A stretch of 64,000 nt of DNA from Acidobacteria bacterium AB60 (GTDB taxonomy: Bacteria; Acidobacteriota; Terriglobia; Terriglobales; Acidobacteriaceae), in assembly GCA_008682415.1 (NCBI GenBank), contig VANK01000008.1:62001-126000 (forward strand), given 5' to 3'. Both the position numbers and the translations under genes were made by a program. This document shows positions 60,188 to 64,000 of the stretch, piece after piece. The notes below the pieces were generated by a model that had not been told where the DNA came from, did no database searches, and saw nothing but the letters and a program-made list of their open reading frames with translations. How positions within the stretch are numbered: the stretch's first letter is position 1; the number at the start of each line of letters is the position of its first letter.

Positions 60188-62830
60188 ATGATGCGATGGC
60201 TGCGAAAACTTGGCTTGCTGCTGGCGCGCGGGCGCTTCCGTGAGGAACTTGACGAGGAGATGGCGTTCCATCGCGCGGAAGCAGAACGGGCACTGCTCAA
60301 CGAGGGCATCGAGCCGGAGGGCGCGCGCATGGCCGCGCGCCGCCAGTTCGGAAACACGACGCGCCTGCGCGAGCAGAGCGAGGAAGTGGTGGGGTTCCGC
60401 GTGGAAACCATTTGGCAGGACGTGCGGTATGGGCTGCGGCAACTGCGCCGGAGTCCCGGCTTCGGCGTAACCGCGGTGCTGATCCTCGCCCTCGGACTGG
60501 GCGTGAGCACAGCCATCTTTTCATTCGTCGATGCGGCCCTGGTACAGCCGTTGCCCTTCGAAAAACCCAGCCGCATCGTCGACGTGGATGAAAACTCGGC
60601 GGTCTTCCCGCGTTCCAACCTGTCGCGCGACGACTACGAAGACTGGAAGCGGTTGAACACTACTCTGAGTTCCCTTGAGGTCTACACCGGCGACGGATTC
60701 CTGCTGCACCTCGGCGCAACCAGTGAACCCGTGCCCGCGCTGCGGGTCAGCGCAGGCCTCTTCCGCACCCTGGGCCTCAAACCGGTTCTGGGACGCGACT
60801 TCTTGCCGGGCGAAGACCAGCCGGGGCGAGCCAAGGTTGTGCTCCTCAGCTACCGCGGGTGGAACAAGTGGTTCGGCGGACGCTCCGACGTGGTTGGACA
60901 GGCGCTCAATCTGAGCGGCGACTCCTACACCATCGTCGGCGTCATGCCGGCGGCCGCCTCCTATGCGCCCCGTGCGGGCAATCGCGACTTTATCGTTCCG
61001 CTCCAGGACAAGACCGGCTGCGAGAAGCGCCGCAGCTGCCACAACCTCGACGGCGTGGGCCGCTTGCGCGACGGAGTAACCGTGGAGCAGGCGCGCGGCG
61101 ATCTCCAACGCATTGCCGCGCAACTGGAAAAGCTCTATCCCGGCTCGAACAAAGATCAGGGTGCGTCGGTGCAGCCGCTGCGCAATTACCTGGTCGGCGA
61201 CGTGCAACCCATCTTGCTCACTCTGCTGGCCGGCGCGGGACTGCTGCTGTTGATCGCCTGCGTCAACGTTGCCAGCCTGGTGCTGGTGCGCGCGGAGAGC
61301 CGGCGGCGTGAAGTAGCCGTCCGCGGCGCGCTGGGCGCCTCCCGCACGCGCCTGGCCCGTCAGTTCATCACCGAAGGCATGCTGCTGGCCACAGTGGGCT
61401 GTGCGTGCGGCGCCCTGGTGGCGGAATGGGCCATGAAGCTGCTCACGCAACTGGTTCCCAAGGACGCAGCCGCCGAGACCATGCCCTACCTGCAGCGCGT
61501 GGGCTGGAACGCGCACACCGCTCTCTTCGCGGCCGCCATGACCTTCGCCGCCGGCCTGGTCCTGGCATTGACACCCATGCTGCGCCACCGCGCGCAGGCG
61601 CTCGCCGACAACCTCGCCGAAGGAAGCCGCGGCGCAGCCGGCCGCTTCTGGTCCCGCCTCGGAGCCAACCTCGTCGTCGTTGAACTAACGATCGCCGTGG
61701 TTCTGCTCGCCGGTGCCGGATTGCTGGGTAAAAGCCTCTATCGCCTGCTCCACGTCGAAACAGGATTTGACCCCACCCATCTGGCCACAGTTCAGGTCAT
61801 GGCCCCCCAGACCCGCTTCGCCAACCCAGAGCAGACCGCGCAACTGCAGCGCGACGTCATCCGCCGCTTGAGCGCGCTGCCCGGCGCGGTGAGCGTAGCC
61901 GTCACCACCGACCTGCCCATTCAATGCAACTGCGATACCGATTGGATCCGTATCGTGGGCAAACCGTTCCATGGCGAGCACAATGAGGTCCTCGAACGCG
62001 ACGTCAGCCCGGAATACTTCGCCACCTTGAAGGCCAGGCTGGACCGAGGCCGCCTTCTCACCGAGGAGGACACGAACGTCAAACCCGCGCCGACCGTCAT
62101 CAGCGAGTCGCTGGCCCGCAAGTACTTCCCCGGAGAAGATCCGCTGGGCCATAAAATCGGCAACGGCGATCTCGATCCCAAGTCCATGCGCGAAATCGTC
62201 GGCGTCATCGCCGATATTCGCGAAAACGGTCTCGCCGACGACACCTTCCCCGCCGAATACGAGCCCATCTATCAAAGCTCCGACAATTACTTCGCCGTCG
62301 CCATGCGCACCGCCGGCGACGAGAAGGCCCTGCTCCCCACAATGGCGAAGACCATCCGCGCCATCGACCCCGAACTCGGCGTCTCCGGCGAAATCACCAT
62401 GATGGACCAGATCGAGAGCAGCCAGAGCTCTATCATTCATCGCGTCGCAACCTGGCTGGTGGGTGGCTTCGCCGCCATCGCCCTGGTCCTCGGCGTCGTG
62501 GGGCTATACGGCGTTGTGGCCTTCTCCGTCAGCCAGAGAACCCGCGAGATCGGCGTGCGCATGGCCCTCGGCGCGCAACGCAAACGGGTCTACGGCATGA
62601 TCCTGCGCCAGGCCGGAGGTCTCACCCTCATCGGCATCGGCGCAGGCCTTGCCTGTTCCATCGCCGCGGCCGTCGCCATGAAGTCCTTGCTCTTCCGCGT
62701 CGCCGCCTGGGATCTGCCAACCCTCGCTGCCGTCGCGCTGGTGCTCGGCGGCGCCTCCCTGCTGGCCAGCTTCTTGCCCGCGCGCCGTGCCGCTCTGGTC
62801 AATCCGGTCGAGGCGCTGCGCAGCGAGTAA
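60188..62830 (+). CDS. ADOP-type permease (MacB/FtsX-like)
   Basis: 880 residues from the ATG at 60188, 6 bases after GGAGG. An N-terminal helical part (1-80, FREELDEEMAFHRAEAERALL) is typical of acidobacterial orphan permeases. It then has a MacB-like periplasmic domain and FtsX-type membrane segments in two repeats (near 90-110 and 345-430, then 490-520 and 750-870), each ending in a RxREVAVRGALGA/RTREIGVRMALGA motif. There is no ATPase partner next to it. Probably exports a lipid or peptide, or acts as a mechanotransmission protein; the function is not established. Confidence 0.92.
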   Translation: MMRWLRKLGLLLARGRFREELDEEMAFHRAEAERALLNEGIEPEGARMAARRQFGNTTRLREQSEEVVGFRVETIWQDVRYGLRQLRRSPGFGVTAVLILALGLGVSTAIFSFVDAALVQPLPFEKPSRIVDVDENSAVFPRSNLSRDDYEDWKRLNTTLSSLEVYTGDGFLLHLGATSEPVPALRVSAGLFRTLGLKPVLGRDFLPGEDQPGRAKVVLLSYRGWNKWFGGRSDVVGQALNLSGDSYTIVGVMPAAASYAPRAGNRDFIVPLQDKTGCEKRRSCHNLDGVGRLRDGVTVEQARGDLQRIAAQLEKLYPGSNKDQGASVQPLRNYLVGDVQPILLTLLAGAGLLLLIACVNVASLVLVRAESRRREVAVRGALGASRTRLARQFITEGMLLATVGCACGALVAEWAMKLLTQLVPKDAAAETMPYLQRVGWNAHTALFAAAMTFAAGLVLALTPMLRHRAQALADNLAEGSRGAAGRFWSRLGANLVVVELTIAVVLLAGAGLLGKSLYRLLHVETGFDPTHLATVQVMAPQTRFANPEQTAQLQRDVIRRLSALPGAVSVAVTTDLPIQCNCDTDWIRIVGKPFHGEHNEVLERDVSPEYFATLKARLDRGRLLTEEDTNVKPAPTVISESLARKYFPGEDPLGHKIGNGDLDPKSMREIVGVIADIRENGLADDTFPAEYEPIYQSSDNYFAVAMRTAGDEKALLPTMAKTIRAIDPELGVSGEITMMDQIESSQSSIIHRVATWLVGGFAAIALVLGVVGLYGVVAFSVSQRTREIGVRMALGAQRKRVYGMILRQAGGLTLIGIGAGLACSIAAAVAMKSLLFRVAAWDLPTLAAVALVLGGASLLASFLPARRAALVNPVEALRSE

Positions 62831-63236
62831 TCTGCCGCGCAGACCCGGTCCTCAACGCCTCCCGGGGCGGCCGGCCCCAATCCACGCTCCTCCGCGTGAC
62901 CTTTGTCCCTATAACTAAAGTGTTGCGACGGGAACTGCTCCCGCGCGCAACACGCCTGTTTTCATCGCGCCCCGCGAGCGGCCATGCCCCATCTCTCCGC
63001 ACCCTGGCCCTTTCCTAATCAAAGGTCGAAGGTGGCCTTGTTTGCGGACCCAAAACCTCAGTATCCTCAAACCCACAGACTCACCGAAAAGTTGTAGTCG
63101 TCCTCCAGGTCGAGACATGGGTCTCTCCTTGCAGGTTCATCGTGAGAGCTGTCACCCATGAGCGCTCAAAACAATCGCGCGCTGCAAACCACCTAGAGCA
63201 TTCGCCGTTTCTTAGAAGCGTACGAGGTAGAAAACG
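62831..63236. other. Intergenic region with terminator and possible promoter
   Basis: 406 bp between the permease and the Ig-like protein. Apart from the hairpin at 62920-62953, I see no gene. The right part (about 63000-63230) probably contains the promoter of the next gene, but no clear -10/-35 pair stands out. The ribosome-binding site GAGG lies at about 63225. Confidence 0.5.
62920..62965 (+). terminator. Probable terminator after the ADOP permease
   Basis: GTGTTGCG at 62920-62927 pairs with CGCAACAC at 62946-62953; inside it CGGGA pairs with TCCCG around the loop ACTGC, giving about 13 bp with a small internal bulge. GCCTGTTTTC follows. It lies 90 bp after the permease stop. Confidence 0.6.
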
Positions 63237-64000
63237 ATGAGATCTCATAAAAGATATGCCGTCCTCGCCCTGCTGATTGCCATAGCTGCCTTCCTCTTGC
63301 CGGCGCCGGCAAGTGCCCAAAAACATGCCCCCCACACCGCCAGCATGAAGGGTACGGCTGCAGCTGCTGCCACCACCACCGGAACAGCCGCCACTCCACC
63401 ACCAGGCCCGCCCGCGCTCTCCCTCGCGCCCGCAGCGCTCTCCTTCGATGCCGAGGTCGGCCGCGCCGCCCCGACGGCACAGTCCCTCGCCATCAGCAGC
63501 AACGGCCCCGCCGTGAGCTACTCTGTCTCCTCCTCGAGCACCGGAAACTGGCTGCGCGTCAAAGCCGGCTCCGCCAAAACCCCAGGCTCCGTCAGCATCT
63601 CCGCCGACTCCGCGGGACTCTCCCCCGGCACCTACTCCGGCACCGTCGTCGTCGCCAGCTCCGACGTCGCCAACAGCCCCATCCCCGTGGCCGTCACCCT
63701 CACCGTCGCCCCGCCACCCATCACCCTCGCCCCCACCGCGCTTTCGTTTACCGCGCAGGAAGGCGGCGTCGCCCCTCCCGATCAGTCCATCGTCACCGGC
63801 AGCGGCAATGGCGCGCCCATCGGCTTCACCCTCGCCGCCTCCAGTTCCGAAGGCTGGCTCACCGTCAAGCCCGCCACCGGCACCACCGGCAAGCCCATCA
63901 GCATCGCTGCCAATCCCGCGGGACTCGCCGCCGGCACGTACTCCGGCACCGTCGTCGTCGATTGCAGCGGCGCCTCCAACTGCCCCGTGCCGGTGCCCGT
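63237..64000 (+). CDS. Exported Ig-like repeat protein (5' part, cut by window end)
   Basis: Open from the ATG at 63237 to the window end, 254 codons so far. The first 28 residues are a signal peptide (YAVLALLIAIAAFLLPAPASAQ). After an Ala/Thr/Pro-rich linker, two tandem Ig-like or BACON-like repeats of about 100 residues follow: each starts with LAPAALSF or LAPTALSF, has NWLRVK or GWLTVK in the middle and ends AGTYSGTVVV. Such repeats support binding or display outside the cell. The C-terminal part, and so the function, is not visible. Confidence 0.85.
   Translation, partial: MRSHKRYAVLALLIAIAAFLLPAPASAQKHAPHTASMKGTAAAAATTTGTAATPPPGPPALSLAPAALSFDAEVGRAAPTAQSLAISSNGPAVSYSVSSSSTGNWLRVKAGSAKTPGSVSISADSAGLSPGTYSGTVVVASSDVANSPIPVAVTLTVAPPPITLAPTALSFTAQEGGVAPPDQSIVTGSGNGAPIGFTLAASSSEGWLTVKPATGTTGKPISIAANPAGLAAGTYSGTVVVDCSGASNCPVPVP

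Noticed and set aside
1..64000. tRNA or rRNA genes
   Set aside because: I scanned for TTCGAATCC/TTCAAATCC-type T-loops with flanking stems and for rRNA landmarks by eye and found none; a covariance-model search could still find one.

Overview
The window reads as chromosomal DNA of a high-GC Acidobacteriota, most likely class Terriglobia. The main clues are a very large Oar-type TonB-dependent receptor with an N-terminal carboxypeptidase-regulatory-like domain, a PadR regulator paired with an 880-residue MacB/FtsX-type permease of the acidobacterial orphan (ADOP) kind, an imuA-imuB-dnaE2 cassette, an HspR-linked dnaK/dnaJ locus, and intergenic heptamer and REP-like repeats. I see no phage, insertion sequence, CRISPR array, rRNA or tRNA. 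Genes are dense on both strands, with many 1-10 bp overlaps. The species assignment is inference.

Layout, left to right. 1-12 kb: the tail of an unknown gene, secreted proteins (two of them paralogous members of an unnamed family at 1019-2059 and 6070-7170), a thiolase, a PilZ protein, a MarR-GNAT fusion with a perfect 35-bp operator-like palindrome, rpsT, a beta-propeller lipoprotein, nadB and a Crp-family regulator. 12-19.4 kb: a plus-strand run with a pentapeptide-repeat membrane protein, aroB, ubiE/menG, a cation diffusion facilitator with an unusually long tail, OsmC, a PASTA protein, an MFS exporter and a UPF0303 protein. 19.4-24.7 kb: a minus-strand run of a family-21-like glycosyltransferase, aroC, def, fmt and rsmB.

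24.7-30.3 kb: an unknown protein, then dnaK, a DUF433/DUF5615 toxin-antitoxin-like pair, dnaJ and hspR on the minus strand. The pair sits where grpE lies in the actinobacterial dnaK operon. A HAIR-like inverted repeat lies upstream of dnaK. 30.3-35.9 kb: imuA, imuB and dnaE2, translationally coupled, downstream of an unusual region with two hairpin-plus-G-run repeats. 35.9-38.7 kb: a 2-oxoacid:ferredoxin oxidoreductase operon with a beta-gamma fusion. 38.8-46 kb: a carbohydrate block made of a secreted clan GH-D-like protein, a sugar nucleotidyltransferase, an aminoglycoside-phosphotransferase-fold kinase, a GH20 hexosaminidase and a sugar-lactonase-like amidohydrolase. Together these suggest N-acetylhexosamine salvage through a sugar 1-phosphate.

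46-50.6 kb: a soluble poly-HAMP chemoreceptor with cheB and cheR, without cheA or cheW. 50.9-52.6 kb: a DUF2165 membrane protein, then divergent VKOR and DsbA-like genes that look like a disulfide-forming pair. 52.9-56.3 kb: the TonB-dependent receptor. 56.4-59.7 kb: two divergent GH13 enzymes. 59.8-62.8 kb: padR and the ADOP permease. The window ends inside an exported Ig-like repeat protein starting at 63237. The items I find most worth testing are the rearranged dnaK locus with its HAIR-like site, the receptor architecture, the hairpin/G-run repeats, the paralogous secreted family and the two perfect operator palindromes.
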